Assembly: GCA_030685235.1 (NCBI GenBank)
Contig: MU839092.1
Location: 360,275 to 424,274 of the forward strand
Reading direction: 5' to 3'
Length of the DNA: 64,000 nucleotides
DNA from: Copromyces sp. CBS 386.78
Lineage: Eukaryota; Ascomycota; Sordariomycetes; Sordariales; Sordariaceae
The notes beneath the pieces were generated by a model. The model was not told the origin of the DNA. It did not search any database and was given only the letters and a program-made list of their open reading frames with translations. The stretch's first letter is position 1. Every line of letters starts with the position of its first letter. This document shows positions 24,080 through 37,900 of this stretch, one piece after another. The translations under genes were made by a program, and so were the position numbers.

Positions 24080-24774
24080 GCTGCCTGGCTTGGGAGGCAT
24101 TCTCCCCTTTAGTTGGCTTTTCTTTGTTATAGTCGGCGTTATTGGTGCCTGTTGTGAGAAAAACACAGATTATCATCATACCCCTTGTTTTGAGCACACA
24201 CAAACACACACATAGATCGAGAGGAAGGTGGTCAAAATTGCAGCGTATGTATTACGAGCTCATGAGTTGACGGAGAAATGCCGAAGCAAGCATAGGTGAT
24301 GAAGTGATTCTCCCTCTTGAGACGTAAATGGGAGGATGGGTTGCTTGGTTAGTTAACAAATTGTGCAATGCAACTCAGCTCCTTATTCTTTAGTTACTTG
24401 CCACTTATACGTTCCGCTTCCCTTGTTTGGTTTTGAGCACTGACGCATTCGCCGTTATAAAAAGGTTGAAACGTGAGTTGTACAATACAGAACATGTGGA
24501 ATGCTGCAGATAAAACGCCAGACGTTGACCCGCGGTGCCAACCCGCCCTATCGATCCCGCTCCATATTGTACCCCATTGCTTGGCTGTTCTAACCATACA
24601 TATCATTGACTAAACATTACCTCTTCAATCCGCTGCGGATCTCTCCCAATCTCGCATCAGACCACCTCGACCAGAACACCACATGCAACAGTCTCGGTCT
24701 CTACTCTTTCACCAAGCCCGTGTCTACAACCGATCAATCCTCATCATTACCACAATAACATCAACTTCTTCAAA
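24080..24774. other. Intergenic: FZO1 3' flank and nitrilase promoter
   Basis: A spacer of 695 bp. It contains a short CA-rich stretch (24190-24212) and a TATA-like ATAAAAA near 24456. The bases just before 24775 are C- and A-rich, as in many fungal 5' UTRs. No gene is seen. Confidence 0.55.
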
Positions 24775-25852
24775 ATGGCGTCCCCAACAAAAGTCAAACT
24801 AGCAGCCGCCCACTCTGCCCCCATCTACATGCCCAAATCCGCCACGCTCGCCAAAGGCCATCAACCTGATCCACGCCGCCGCCCGCGACGGCGTCTCCCT
24901 CCTCGTGTTTCCCGAGACCTACGTCCCCGGCTACCCTTACTTCATCGAGTGCTACCCACCGCTGAAACAAGTCGCTGCTCTAGCCAAGTACGCCGAGGAA
25001 TCCGTCGTCGTCGACGAGGACCTGGGTGGAGTAGTGGAAGCCTGTAAACATGCCGGGGTTTCGGTGGTGCTGGGTGTATCGGAACGGATGAAAGGTGGTT
25101 ATACGTGTTTCAATTCGCAGGCTTTTATCGCTGGCGGTGATAAGAATGGGAGGGGAGGAGGGGTGGTGGGAACGCATAGGAAGTTGCAGCCTACGTATGT
25201 GGAACGGATTGTGTGGGCGCAGGGAGATGGTTCAACGCTTAAGACTTGGAAGGGGATCCTTGGATCTGGGTCTGAAGCGGAAGGTTCTGAAGGAAAAGAG
25301 AAGTGGAATGTGGGTGGGTTGGCGTGCTGGGAACACACCATGCTCCTCGCCCGGCAAGCCATGATCACCCAGCAGGAACACGTACACGCGGCTGCGTGGC
25401 CGGCGCTGTCGACCATGGCCGGGTTCGAAGGGTCGGCGGACAGCCAGATCGAGGCGCTGATGAAGTGCCATGCGCTGACGGCGCAGTGCTTTGTGATGGC
25501 GGCCAGCAACTATGTGGATGAGACGTGTCTGGAGTGGATGAGGGAGAATATTGGCGAGCAAGGGTTTGTGAAGAGGGGTGGAGGGTGGTCGGCGGTTATT
25601 CACCCGTTTTGTAACGTTCTGGCGGGACCGGTTACGGGCGAGAAGGAGGAGCTGGTCACGGCGGAGGTGGACTTGAAGGATCTGGGTATGGTTAAGGTCT
25701 GGGTGGATGCGGATGGGCATTACAGTCGGCCGGAGATCTTGCCGTTTGGGTGGAATAAGGAGGCGTATTGGAGGGATGAGAAGGGGGAGAAAAAGGGTGA
25801 AGCTGGGAAGGAGAAGGAGAAAAAGGAGGAGAAGAACACGGAGAAGGATTAA
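24775..25852 (+). CDS. Nitrilase / carbon-nitrogen hydrolase, frameshifted near the N-terminus
   Basis: A fungal nitrilase-superfamily enzyme (nitrile to carboxylate plus ammonia); the substrate cannot be told from sequence. The frame opens at ATG 24775 (MASPTKVKLAAAHSAPIYM) and the body runs in the next frame to a stop ending at 25852. Removing one A from the AAA at 24853-24855 restores the conserved reading LAKAINLIHAAARDGVSLL and a 358-residue protein. The catalytic triad is intact: Glu in FPETYVPGYPYF, Lys in HRKLQPTYVERIVWAQGDGS, and Cys in GGLACWEHTM. The C-terminus ends in an unusual Lys/Glu-rich tail. The shift could be a sequencing error in a short homopolymer or a recent inactivating mutation; nothing else is broken. 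It is convergent with the next gene. Confidence 0.85.
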
Positions 25853-26143
25853 GCTGGGAAGGGAAGTATCATCAGGAGAACTGTGAACCTCACAGAATGG
25901 TAATAGGAACATGCAGTCAAATCCGGGATATAGCCACGGGGAGGTGACGAGAAATCGCCCAAGGAATGTGGGATGCTCTGTTGCCCAACCCAAGAGGGCA
26001 CAATTCGCTAGAGAATATTGACGGTTTGCTAAGAATGCACTTTTTTCCTCGCGATAGTCATTATTCATATCTCATTGTCAAGCCCAAACTCCCCTATGCG
26101 CTCCCTATCATGTTCCTTTCCGATACCACTTCACATAGTCCCA
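25853..26143. other. Convergent 3' spacer
   Basis: A 291-bp gap between the stop codons of the nitrilase (plus) and the adenosine-deaminase-like gene (minus). It must hold both 3' UTRs and polyadenylation sites. No further features are visible. Confidence 0.6.
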
Positions 26144-27879
26144 TCATGCAGACCACATCAACCCCCTGAGCCTCTCCTTCTCTTCATCGCCTCCAAAGAT
26201 AACATCTATCCCCCTTCTCACAAGCGAGCAGATATCGGCTCTTGTAAGTCCGAAGTGCTTGGCCACGAGTGCGTATTCGTTGGAAAGCGGGCTTCCAAAG
26301 ACGCCAACATCATCGGTCTGGATGTTATGTTAGCCTTGGATCTCTTATGCGGTTGTCGTGTGGTCTTCAACCGGCCCTGAAGCGTAGGAGTCGTCGAACA
26401 TCCCGAGGAGAAACCGAAAAGGGGGACGTGGGACTTACACTCAAAACAACAACCGTCTCCTCAACCTTCCACCACTCCCCAAAGTGGCTATATTCCAGGC
26501 AAGTCAATCACGTCAGTCAAAATCTTCTCCATAACCCACCCAACATTTCGGTACCATCAATGAAAAACTTACTGGCTCTCAAACCCCCCACATATCATCC
26601 CAGCATGGACATTACAACTCAAGCACAACTCCAGTCCCATCCAACCCCTCCTCTTCACCTCCTCTTTCACCCTCTCATTCAGATGAATCACATGTCCAAT
26701 ACGATCCGGCCTCCAGCTCAACAACGTCAACAGCTCCTCCTCCGTCCCCGACGCCTCCGCCTCGGCAAAGTGCAGCGTTATCCCCAACTCTGGCAGGGTC
26801 CGCTTCGCCTCCTCGAACACCGGCCCAAGAATATCGATGGGCCCCCTTGCTGGGTCGCCGCAGAGGTCGATGCCTACTACTCCCTTGCCGGAAAATTGGC
26901 GGCAGAGGGAGAGGACTTCGTTGGCTTCGGGGAGGGTGTTGCGGCGGTCGATGGAGAGGATTAGCTTGGTACGTAAGGATGTGGTGTTGGACTGTTCAAA
27001 CTCGGCGATGGTTTCGAGGATGACTTGGACGTATCGGGATTTGGTCAGTCCGGCTGAGGGCATGGCGCGGGGGGTGGTGCGCAGCTCGAGGTAGACGACG
27101 CCGTCGGCGGCGAAGTCCGAGAGGACGGAGAGGGTGGTGTATCGCAAGGCCCAAGTGTCGTTGACGAGGTGGTAGATGTAGGAGGAGAAAAGGGGGAAGA
27201 AACTGGTGTTGGTTGGTTAGTATGTGGTGGCCTTTCTTGTGTTTTCAGTTTGCTGGTCTTCAATTTCATGTCGTCTGAACTTTGTGACGGGTGCTTGCTG
27301 GGGGAAAGAAGTTTGGTAGACGTCGGTCAAGTACATCTACCCCCAAAGGCATAATAAAAACAAAAAACCAGGAAGAGGACCGGCCCGTCCCCTCGGGTCC
27401 CGGCTTAAGTTTTCTAGTCCACATACCAGTACGTGGGTAATCCAACACGGCACGGCCCGCTTGGGCATATCCGTTTTCTCAGATGCCGGAGTACATATGT
27501 AAAAGGAGGCGATCGGATGAAACGGGGAGAGGCGACAATGCAATCAATCTCAGCGAACAAAACTTACGTCTTCAAGTCATAATCATGTTTACCCAGCGGC
27601 ATCTCAATCAAGGGATCTTGAAGGTCCGTTTCGCCATCTTCCTTCTTTTTCAGCCATACTTCGTGGAGACACTGGCGGCTGATGCTGCCGCTGAGATGGG
27701 CGTGGAGCTGTTTTGGTTCAGAAATGTTTGTTAGTTGAGATCCCTATCATTCTTCAATTTTCAAGGGTATCATCTTGCTGTTATGGTATCCCAGTGTTGT
27801 GGTCATTTGCCCGTGATTGTTCCTGGTTGATTACCTCAATTTTGGGCAGCGCCTTGTAATCCACAGCATCGACTGTCAT
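26144..27879 (-). CDS. Adenosine deaminase-like protein (ADAL type, 345 aa, 5 exons)
   Basis: A zinc-dependent deaminase of the ADA superfamily, ADAL branch; characterised members deaminate N6-methyl-AMP to IMP, so a purine salvage or clean-up role is inferred. Exons are 27879-27835, 27707-27568, 27202-26573, 26487-26439 and 26317-26144, with introns of 127, 365, 85 and 121 bp. All donors are GTAAGT except GTAATC for the first. Zinc and catalytic motifs are present in order: HAHLSG at the start of exon 2, HFAEAEA, RIGHVIHLNE, ELCLSCNVHA, and TDDVGVFGSPLSNEY encoded by exon 5. The frame is continuous over every join, including the phase-2 junctions at DLKT-FFPLF and ESH-HFGEWW. The second intron is long for this genome, but direct joining gives the conserved sequence. 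The length fits the family. Confidence 0.93.
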
Positions 27880-30242
27880 GGTGAATATTCTTCTTTGTTG
27901 ATGTTGATTTTGCCCACTGTCGTTTGGATCGTAAAGCCGAGGCTGACTATTTTGCACTCGCTTGATGTTATCACCAAGTAGTAAGCGCGGGGTATGTACG
28001 CACTAGTACGGAGCCCAACCGGCGTCGTTAACGGAGTGTTCTCCGTAGACGGTTAGGTGTCAATGCTGCAATCCATCCGTAGCGCCGGGACTTTTGGACG
28101 GAGCCGTGGATAGGTAAGCGGGTGGAGATGCCGACGCCGAATGTCCCAGGGCTTGCCGGGCCGTACTACCTTGCCGGCGTGACTTGTCCACACCCTCCCT
28201 ACCTGTGGTTATACACGTAGCTTTCGGACACCTGTAATTATTCAGTCTGGTATTCCGAAGTGATTTTCAGCATTGACACTGACGCAAATGTGTTTCTAGG
28301 ACTTCGGGACCCAATTCCTAGCTTGTTACATGTCGAAGAGATACCACCTTCCTCTTGTTCCCTCCTGTCTCGTGTTGGTGGACGTTTTACTGTACCTAGA
28401 CTTTCGACCTGCATCCGGATGGGTCAGGGTCTTGTAGGCTGCAGTGGGCCGATCTGTATCAACGGGAGAATTCGTCCTTGGAAAACGATGAGATTTTGTT
28501 TCAATCCCCGGTGGCTTCTGGATACATACCCCTTTCTTATATGGCTCCTTGAAGTGTTTCTGCAACATCTTTGGTACTTCCCCTTTTTCATCAAGCATAG
28601 GGACTCTTCATCAACAACCCCTCTTGATTAACTAACACCGCGGCGCACCATCAGCCTCAGAATGTGCGGCTTTCCAGACAAAATACCTACTAAACGCCAA
28701 CAGGGAGAGCAAGTTGCACGTTCTGCATCGTAGTACAAGAGCACACGGACCGCCAGGTAAGTTTACCCACTGGTAGGCGCCCCGGAAATCAGTGATGGAA
28801 AAGTCTGTAATAAGCGAGCTGCTAGAGATGACAGAGCGTCGCCGCCATTGCTACCGTTGCACTCAAGTGTCCGGGCTTTCAAAACCTGAATTCTCGTCAG
28901 TGATTCACTGGTACGGACATGGCAAACGCAAACTGCACGCCCGTGTCTGGGAAGGGCCGGGTCCATTGTTTCTATTCGCAAGTTTTCGACCCCCTGTCAA
29001 CGTTCCTGAGCTTCTGCTGTGCTCCATAGTTAGGGCCAAGAACAGTAGGGATTCGAACCAAGGCATCTCCGGCTAATCGAAGTTGCAGATGGCTATCTCA
29101 ACTCCTTGTGGTCAAGGAGGGTGTTTTGAAATCCCAGCGAGAAGAGAAGCGGTTTCCCCGTCCGGTTGATTACCGTTGATCCGTCATCCAAGCTGGGCGT
29201 GCTGGGTTTTGGTGGCAGGGCCCCAAGGGGCCACAGGGGTTGTTGTGCTGTATCGTACCTCCAGTCTCGTATGGCGAAACCTTTTTCTTGAGCATCCGAG
29301 TTTTGAGAGACGAGTGTTGATACTCCATGGTACGTATTCATAGCCATCTCAGCGACCAACCCATGTGTAGAAATTTGGGGCGGTTGGGGTTTATATCTGT
29401 GACCTCAAGGCAGCTGCGGCTTGTGGGGGCTTGCTGCCGCTTGGCTACAGTTTTGCTTGCCAGAAACATGTTTGCAGCGCTCGTGATATTAAATCCGGTA
29501 GTATTCCGCCACTCGGGTTGCTGTATTCCGGCCGTTGATTGTCCTGTGGATTTATACTGGTTGACAAGGAGGCAGCCGTATCTAATATCACTGGAGCATT
29601 CGTTCCTGCGTCCAGGTTCCATCAACGGCACGTCGGCCGTTAGCAAGCGGGCTGTCATCCAAAGAGATCACCAGTACACCTGCAATGCGGTCCGGTCATT
29701 CTGGAGGAACGGTTTGTCTTTGGGCCCTGACCATCTTATCACCGTTCGTCAGTCCCGCCAGCGATAGACTGTGACAGATCGTGACTGCTAAAACAACCGA
29801 ACTGGAGTGAACAAACTCTTTACGGCCCCGACTGTCTCGATGAATCTGTGTGCCGTGCGCACTTGTCGCCCTGCATATCGAACTTCGGAACCAAAAAGGG
29901 AGAGGGCAGCGGGAGGAGTGGGAGACAGAGTGGATGGGCCTGCTCAACTGAGAGACTTTATGCGCTATCAGACAAGAAGTTCTCTTCCGTGACTGTTTCG
30001 CCTAGAGATACTGACAAGATATTAGCGCACAGGAAGAGCTAGCCGCAAATTGGCCCTGACTACTGAATAGCTTCAGTCCTATTTGGGCATGGCTGGTCGC
30101 GCCATAACGCTGCAGACAGGAGGGCTGGTCCTTGTCCCCAGGACCCGGTCGACTGGAGCCTCCTTTTCTCTTCCTGGCAGGTTGCCCCTGGTGCCTTGCG
30201 CCTTCGCTTTTTGGACGTAGTGATGTTGCTTGTTACTGTTTG
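27880..30242. other. Intergenic, no supported gene
   Basis: About 2.4 kb of GC-normal DNA upstream of the adenosine-deaminase-like gene. It has many short frames on both strands, none with a recognisable domain or convincing splice structure. A tRNA-like T-arm string at 29048-29059 was examined and does not fold as a tRNA. Confidence 0.5.
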
Positions 30243-30282
30243 GGCCCTGATCGGCTAATACTGCTCCTGGAGCAGTATCGAA
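30243..30282 (+). repeat. Left 40-bp terminal inverted repeat with inner palindrome
   Basis: It begins GGCCCTGATCGGCT, then contains the near-perfect palindrome of arms ATACTGCTCC and GGAGCAGTAT around one central base, and ends CGAA. The same sequence occurs inverted at 42646-42685. The inner palindrome could form a hairpin or bind a dimeric protein. Confidence 0.92.
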
Positions 30283-30851
30283 ATTTTAGATACTATTTCC
30301 CTATCTATAAGCGAGTAAACGATGTGACTGTACCGCGTTAGCGCTATATATCACCAGATTTAACCGTTTATAGGATAGTAGGCTAAAACCTTTACACTGC
30401 CTTGAAATATCGCTTGAAAAACGAAGTTGAAATAAGGTTAAACCCTATAAAGGTCTAGTATTTAACTCTATACGGACTTATACGAAAAATACTAGTAAAA
30501 TTACGTCGATATCCGAAAGTATGAGCGCCCAAGACTAATATTTAATTCTATTCAACGGTTCGAGCGTTTTACTATTGTCAGATCTATTAAATAGTAAAGG
30601 CGATAAATAATAGAGTAGCTTCGACGACCCCCTTTTAAAGCTAATTAATAATATTCTTGACCCGCTTAATAATAATAACGAGTTGCCCCCTTTCCCGATT
30701 TTTAACCCTTTCGATAATAGTTAGTTTATATATTTAGTAGATTATAATTAGATTAATAATAGTTAAATTTAATACGATATTAATATAGTTTCTTTAAGTA
30801 ATATTTAGCGCCCTTAAAGTATTGTATAGGATAAGGAGGCTATATTACTAT

Positions 30852-30856
30852 TTATA
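30852..30856. repeat. Left target-site duplication of nested Gypsy (TTATA)
   Basis: TTATA directly precedes the left LTR and is repeated at 39729-39733 directly after the right LTR. Confidence 0.88.
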
Positions 30857-31167
30857 TAATACCGGATATGTGTAAATTAGGTATATAGATTATATAGGGC
30901 CATGGGAGTGCCCAATCACGTAACTAGGCCACTCGCATAGTCACCTATACGAAGGCGGTCGCCTGGGTCGTGCCAATTGAATGGCACGCGCCCGCGACAC
31001 GGTTAGGGATCCATATTAAGTGGATCTTCTAATAAGATAAGAGAGCTTTAAGAAGTTCGCCCTCTGGGCGAGCCTTCGGCTCCTAATTCTTCCTTCGGTA
31101 TTATTTTTTATAATGCTTTTAAATACTATTATTGTATTTATAAAGTAATCTTAAGTTACCTGTATTA
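30857..31167 (+). repeat. Left LTR of nested Gypsy (311 bp)
   Basis: It pairs with 39184-39728. Both ends are RIP-mutated, but the middle (about 30898-31010) keeps CpA and TpG, including CCATGGGAGTGCCC and CAATTGAATGGCACG. Confidence 0.92.
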
Positions 31168-31169
31168 AA

Positions 31170-34100
31170 TAGTAGCTATAACTATTAACAATTAATAGAT
31201 TAAATTAGACCCCGCGATTAGAATTTTTAATTAAGTAAATTAATTGATTTTAATTAAGTAGGTTTTTAAACTTCTAATTGCAAGACCCTATATTGTAAAA
31301 TATTAACCCCGCGATTGTAAATAATAAACAATCTATTACTATTACGTTTTTAAATCCTTTTTTTCCTTCCTTTATACCCTTCCCCCTCCGCGCTTCCCCT
31401 TTATTATATTATTCTATTTCATTTGTATCGGTTTATATCGATTAGAATATTTAATATTGTACTACCCCGATCCGAATATTTATAGGCTTTGATGTAAAGG
31501 GTAACCCCGCTTGCTAATCTCTAATTTTTAAGCGTATCCTCCCCTTTCCTATTTATATTCCTACTTATTATTCTTAGTATTTTTAGTACTTCCCGTTATT
31601 ACGATTGTAATTAGATATTTTAAAAATTGGGACTAATTTGTATTTTGATTTTAATTAAGTAATAACGATATAGCCGCTTATTAACCTAATAGTTAGGGCG
31701 AGCCCTATAATAACCCTGTTAGTTATAATGGCACTATTGTAGGACGATCTAAAATTCAATTTAGCGGCCGACTACCCCTTATTTAATTAGTCGTGTAAGC
31801 TCCTTTAATTAACCTATTTTAGGAAATTAAATAGATAAGTTTGCTAATTAAGGAGTAATTATATATTAAATCGGCCTCGCCTACTAAATAGCCTTTTAAG
31901 ACGAATTTACTCCCTCCTTTACTTCCGTTGCTATTGCCTAAACTTCCGGTATTGTAATTTCTACCGTCCTATTCGCTGATTAAAGCGTTTTATATTAAGC
32001 CTATAATATAATACGGACCGACCTTTACGCCGCCGCTTCTAAGTATTTTTATATTAGTCTCTACGAATAAGAAGCCTATTGAGGTTCCTAAGGCCGTTAA
32101 AGTTCTTAAGGCTTAGCTTGCCTCGCTATCTAAATTATAAAATATTATTAATATAATTAAGAATATCTTCGGTAATAATATTATTAAAATTACCTAAGAC
32201 TTTATTCTAGATATTGGCGATAATATTTCGCATTTCGAATATTGCCCTACTAAAGACCGGCCTTTTATATAATATAATTATAAATTTATAATAATAGGAC
32301 GTAACGACCTTTATAATTTCGAGGTAGAAAAGACTACCGTATTTTATAAATCGGAATATAAAACTATATTTAGTTTAGAACGTTTTAAAACCCTTAAATA
32401 ATTAAATATTAACGGTTGTACAATATAATATTTTATTAATAAATTTACCTTTATTAAAGAATAATAAAATTATAACTTCGCCGATTTAATAAATTAAGTC
32501 GATATTATAAATAAGAATATTAAGGGCCTAATTATCTATATTAATTAATAATTTAAAAATATCTACTTTACTTACGAAAGTATAAAGAAAGATATTTCTT
32601 TAATAAATTAGAATGTTATAATGTTAAATAGTAAAATCTCTTAAATTAATAATAATATACTTATTATAAATAATAAAATTATTTCCTTATATATTAATTT
32701 CGTATCGTTCCGATTCGAATTTAAATAAATAAATGAAGTTAATAAACGAATTAAAGTTAAATTAGATTAGCTTTTCGTAACTAAGACTCCTTATATAAAC
32801 TTTATTCCGGGATATTATTTTAAATTAAGAGATAGTACTACCCTTTATAACCCTAAATTTAAGGTAGCCTCGAAGTTACAACTAATTAGGCGTAACGTAA
32901 TATAATATTATACGCCGGGAATAAGTAATTATACCCCTACTCCGCTCCCCCCCGCCCCTAAATCCGTTAAAGAATAGTATAAACGTATAAAACTTTAGAC
33001 CCCTCCTATTATTATTATTCTAACGGCCGGTTTTTAAATTACGAATCTTATTTATAATTTAAATTTCTGTAAGATTATACCTCCTAAATTAATAATTGAA
33101 AATTTTAATTAATACCCAACTTTTAAATTGCTTATTTAGGTCCCGCCCGATGTAAAATTCCCCCTTAAATATTAAATAAACCCCGGATATTAGCCCGGCC
33201 CTTATAATTATATTCCCCTCCCGACGTTCGGTTATAAGCCCGTTAAGTCGTATACTTCTAGCTTTACTCCCGGATTTCACAAATTTACTACGCTTAGTCC
33301 CGTCCCTATAGATTAAAATAGGTAATTTTTTAAGGAATTTAAGGATATAAAGAGGGACTTTAAGGCCGAGTTCGCTAAACTTATTGTAGCGACTCTCGGC
33401 GCTACTAATAGTAAACCACCTAGTAATAATGACCCTCCCGGTCCCCCAAATAGAAATAGCCTTTATAATCCCTATAGCGGAGGAAATAGTCTTCTTAATC
33501 CCCCTAACTCTCTTAGTAGAAGAAGAGGCCCCCCTAGTCCTCCCGGCGGAAACGGCCCTCCTAATCCCCCCGGCGGAAGAAACCCCGGATATCCCGGATT
33601 ATACCCCCGCCACGAAGAGGTTAAAATTAAAAAGGACGAAATCGGCTACTTCAACCCGTACTACTCTAACCTTAACGATCTTAATATAATTTATAATAGT
33701 AAAGACGTTATTTATACCGACGTAATTATATTCGCCGAATGTATAATATTTATTTTAAAAGATTACCTTTAATTTATATTTAAAATTGAAAAATAATTCG
33801 TCCGCTACTTTCCTATTCTATTAAAGGGTATTATACTTTTTTATTAGAATAATTAATTTAAGCCCGCCTAACGTATAATAGTACGCGAAGAAGGATTAAA
33901 AGGTATATAAAATCTCGTTATTACCCGTTTTTATCCCAATTTGGCTACTACGACCCGTAAATTCAACTAAAGTATTATTACCCTTAAAGATATTATAGTA
34001 GACGAAAACGTAATTTCTACCTATACCCTTAAAAAATTACGCCTCGCCCGCGCTATAAATATACTTTTAAAAATAAAAAACAATTAGTATAGCGTTACTA

Positions 34101-34800
34101 TATATATTTAATCTAATTTAAATATTCGCGTTAAAATTCTTTTACGCCCTCTTTATAAAAGCGGTTTCTTAGCCGATTATATAATTAAAATCGATAACTC
34201 TCGTAAATTCCTAGTATTTAACGTTAAAAATAGATATTCCAATATCCAACCTAAGTCTTCTATTAAGGATATTACTAATATAATTACCGGTACCTTTAAT
34301 ATTTCTACAATTTCTACAATTCGTAATAACATTCGTTGCGATTAATTCTGTAATTATAATTCCTGTACTACTTTGCATAATATTTATATTACTAGACGCG
34401 ACTCCCATTAAAAACCCCGCCGAAATAGTAATTATACTAATAAACTTGCCCCAAACCGCTTTAAGGATACCGGCCGCGATTATACTTATTATACCGAATC
34501 TATAAAGAACGTAATTAAAATAGAGGAGGTAACGGATAAAGAAAATATAGTTTATATAGAAGATTCCTATAGTAGCTTAAATAGTAAGGCCTTAAATATT
34601 TACTACGTATATAATAGAGAATTAATTTATTATAAGTATTTTAAGGAATTTAACTCCGTTTATACCAAGCGACGTTATATAAAAGGATATAAATTATATA
34701 AGGTATTTAAATACGAAGCTATTAAACCCTTTTTAAATCTATTTATTATTTGTAAGATATACGTTAATTATAAGGAAGTTTGCCCTTTATAGAATATAGT
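31170..34800 (+). pseudogene. Gag region of nested Gypsy, degraded
   Basis: Sequence between the left LTR and pol, with many stops on the plus strand. It includes a proline-rich open stretch at 33429-33689 (alternating Ile/Pro/Ala/Glu) and a Lys/Tyr-rich segment at about 34480-34740 where a zinc knuckle might be expected, though no CCHC can be counted. Assignment as gag rests on position. Confidence 0.55.
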
Positions 34801-34979
34801 CTTTAAATATATTAAGAAGTACCTATATATATTATCCAATACCTTTAAAACCGAAGAACGTACTCCCGATACGGCCTACTATATTAGTAGACTAACTAAT
34901 TATAAAATTAAGGAATTATTACCTTACCTAGTAAATAACTTAGTAAATAATTTCCTCTTGAACTACATTCACCTATATA

Positions 34980-37900
34980 TAAATACGAAATTAAAACTTA
35001 AAGAAAAGGATTTTAAAGTCTATTTCAACCCGGGAGCTAGCCGGAATATTATTAATCGTAAGATCCTATTTATACTCTAATATTTAATATTAATAAAATA
35101 TTCTACTATAATACGCAATATTAATAATAAGTCTATTAAATTAAAAGAATAAACGACTTTTATAATCTATCTTCCTAGTATTAACGAATATAGAAATAAC
35201 GCTCTACTTAAAGTAGAAACTAGCGTATAGGTAATAGATTATCTAACTCCTAATATTTTATTTGCTAACTCCTTCTTATACCCTAAATAAATTAATATCA
35301 ATTACGTAATAGAAATTATTCGTTTCTTTAAAAACGGTTTTACAATTAATTTTACTATAATTAAACATTCTAATAAATATATTAAAAAAGTTACTATTAG
35401 CAAAAAGATCTCCTTATTATTAGGCGAACGAATAATAATTCCGGTTTATTATAAACTTTTACCAAAGGATCGATTTTTTACCTTTATATCCCGATACGTA
35501 ACTATCCTATACGCGATAGTCGATTCGAAATCGCTTAAAGTTATCCCAATTATAAATATATTTTATAATATAATTAATATTCTAAAGAACTTCTATATTA
35601 ATTCGATCGGCGAATACAAAGATAATAGATTTTTCTAAATATTATAAACGGATTTTGCTACCGCCTTAATAGTCGAATATATATTAACTATATTAGAAGT
35701 AATACCTAATTTTTCGTTAGCCGAAACCGTTAAATAAATTATAGATAAATATACCCTACTATTAAACGGGGAAATTAACCTCCCTTCGGATATAAAGTTC
35801 GATATTCAACCTCTCGATTACGAATATACACCATTATTAATACCCGAAAAGCATTCTAATTTAGGGATATATATAAATAATTCCGCCCCTAAAATCGTTA
35901 TAGAAGAAGGTATATATATTTATATAGCCAATTCTAAACTAATTAAAGTATTACAAAATATTATTACCGCTTTCCCTAATTTTTAGAAGGAGGGTAATAT
36001 AATTAATATACTAGAAGAAAATATAATACGCGTACTATTCGTCGAAGGATAGCAAAAATAAAAAGAAGTTACCTAAATATATTTCCTAAATAAGAAGGAC
36101 TAAACTATTATCGATAAGGTTTTTAATATTCTATATAAATAAGGTAAAATAGAGTATATTATAAGAGTAATACTTTTTGTCTACCCCGTTTTTATTATTT
36201 AGAGGATAATTAAACTAGGCTTTAAAGGCCGGCTAGTTATCGACTTACGGGTATTAAATAGTATTACTATTCCCAATAACTATCTTTTACTATTATAAAA
36301 AATAATTATTATTTTTATTAAAGGTAAGTTATTTATTATAATTATTAATATAGTCTCTTTCTTCTATTAATTTAGTATTTAGTAGAGGTATCGAAATAGG
36401 TTTACGTTTATTACCTACCGGGGTCTCGAATAGCCTACGGTCGCGTAAATAAGCTTTAAGAATACGCTTACTTACGTTTAACGATTTATAAATATATTTT
36501 TAAAGGATTATAAGGAATATTATTATATTTATATCGATAATATTATTATTACGTTATATACCGCGGAAGAGTATTTTATTCATTTAAATACTATCTTCGC
36601 CCTTTTTACTAATAGGAATATCGTTCTTTCCCTTAAGAAATTATACTTCGGATATTCTAATATCGAATTATTAGGTTTTTATATAGACTCCCTAAATCTT
36701 TCGACTACTAAACAACGTATAGAAGTAATAAGGAATCTGGCCTTTCTAACCTAATTAAAAGTATTCGAATAATATATCGGCGCTATAAGATTCCTTCGCT
36801 ATTTAATTCCGTATTACGTTTAATTCGTTAAGCCTTTATAAGTTCGTAAAATAGTATTACTAATTAAAAGATAAAAGTTTAGTAAGATTAATAATTTCGG
36901 TAAACGAATCGTTTATTACGTTAAAATTAGATACGAACCTACGCTATAGGAGTTCGCTTATTTTAAAGTATTTTAAAATACTATTTATAATAATTTAATA
37001 ATATTTATTTATTTAAACCTAAACCGTATAACTTTCCTATAGATCGACGGCTCATTAAAAAGAAGTTTCGGAATAATAATATTTTATTTTAAAAAGGATT
37101 TTAAATAGTTATTTAATAAAAATATCCTTTCGATTTAAATTTTACCTATTATATTTTTTAAATAAAATACTAATATTTATTGAAATTTAATATAGACCCT
37201 CTAAATTAGAGGTCGCTTACTTCATATAAATAATAAAACGATTCCGTACTTAGATCTATTCCTATAATAAATTAATTATCGTCCTTACCAATTATTCTAC
37301 AATAAAAAGTATTATTGAATAAATGTTATTGCGTACTACGTCTACGGATAGGGTTAATAAGCGCCTTATTAATACGTTTATCTACCTTTTATAGTATAAA
37401 TTTAAAATCTACTATATATTTAATAAATTCAACTTCCTACCCAATATATTTAACCGCTTAAAAATTAAGGGAAATTATAATAACTTTAAAGGCGAAGTAA
37501 TATTAAATAATATTTAATTTATAAAAGAAGTATTTTACATTTTTTTAAAAGTTAAGATAAGTAATACAATTCGTAAATATTATATCGAAGCTTATAAGAA
37601 AAATACTAAATTCGCTAAAATATTAGAGGATTTTAAAGCATTTACTACCGAAGATAATAATAGTTTTTATCGCCCTAGATATCTATTTATTATCGATTAT
37701 TAAAGCCTCCTTTATAACTAATAGAACGATAGAACTAAAACCCTCTATATTCTATATAATTATATTTAAAGCTCTTATAGGAAGTATACGATAAAAAGTA
37801 TTATTTCGGCAAAAATAGAATAATATACGACCTAAAAGGTTTCTTATTTCTAAGAAAATTATATTTTATTAAAATATATATTTAGAATTGCCCAGCCTAC

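Noticed and set aside
29040..29075. tRNA-like GGTTCGAATCCC string on the minus strand
   Set aside because: The bases around it do not pair into a T-stem, and no anticodon or D arm can be built upstream.
30232..30242. Possible TTAA or 8-bp target duplication beside the inverted-repeat element
   Set aside because: The left flank (..TTACTGTTTG) and right flank (TTAATGGG..) do not match well enough. TTAA occurs only on the right, so a piggyBac-type insertion is not supported.
33429..33689. 86-codon proline-rich frame treated as a separate gene
   Set aside because: It lies between the LTRs of the nested Gypsy, in gag position and orientation, so it is a surviving fragment of that element.
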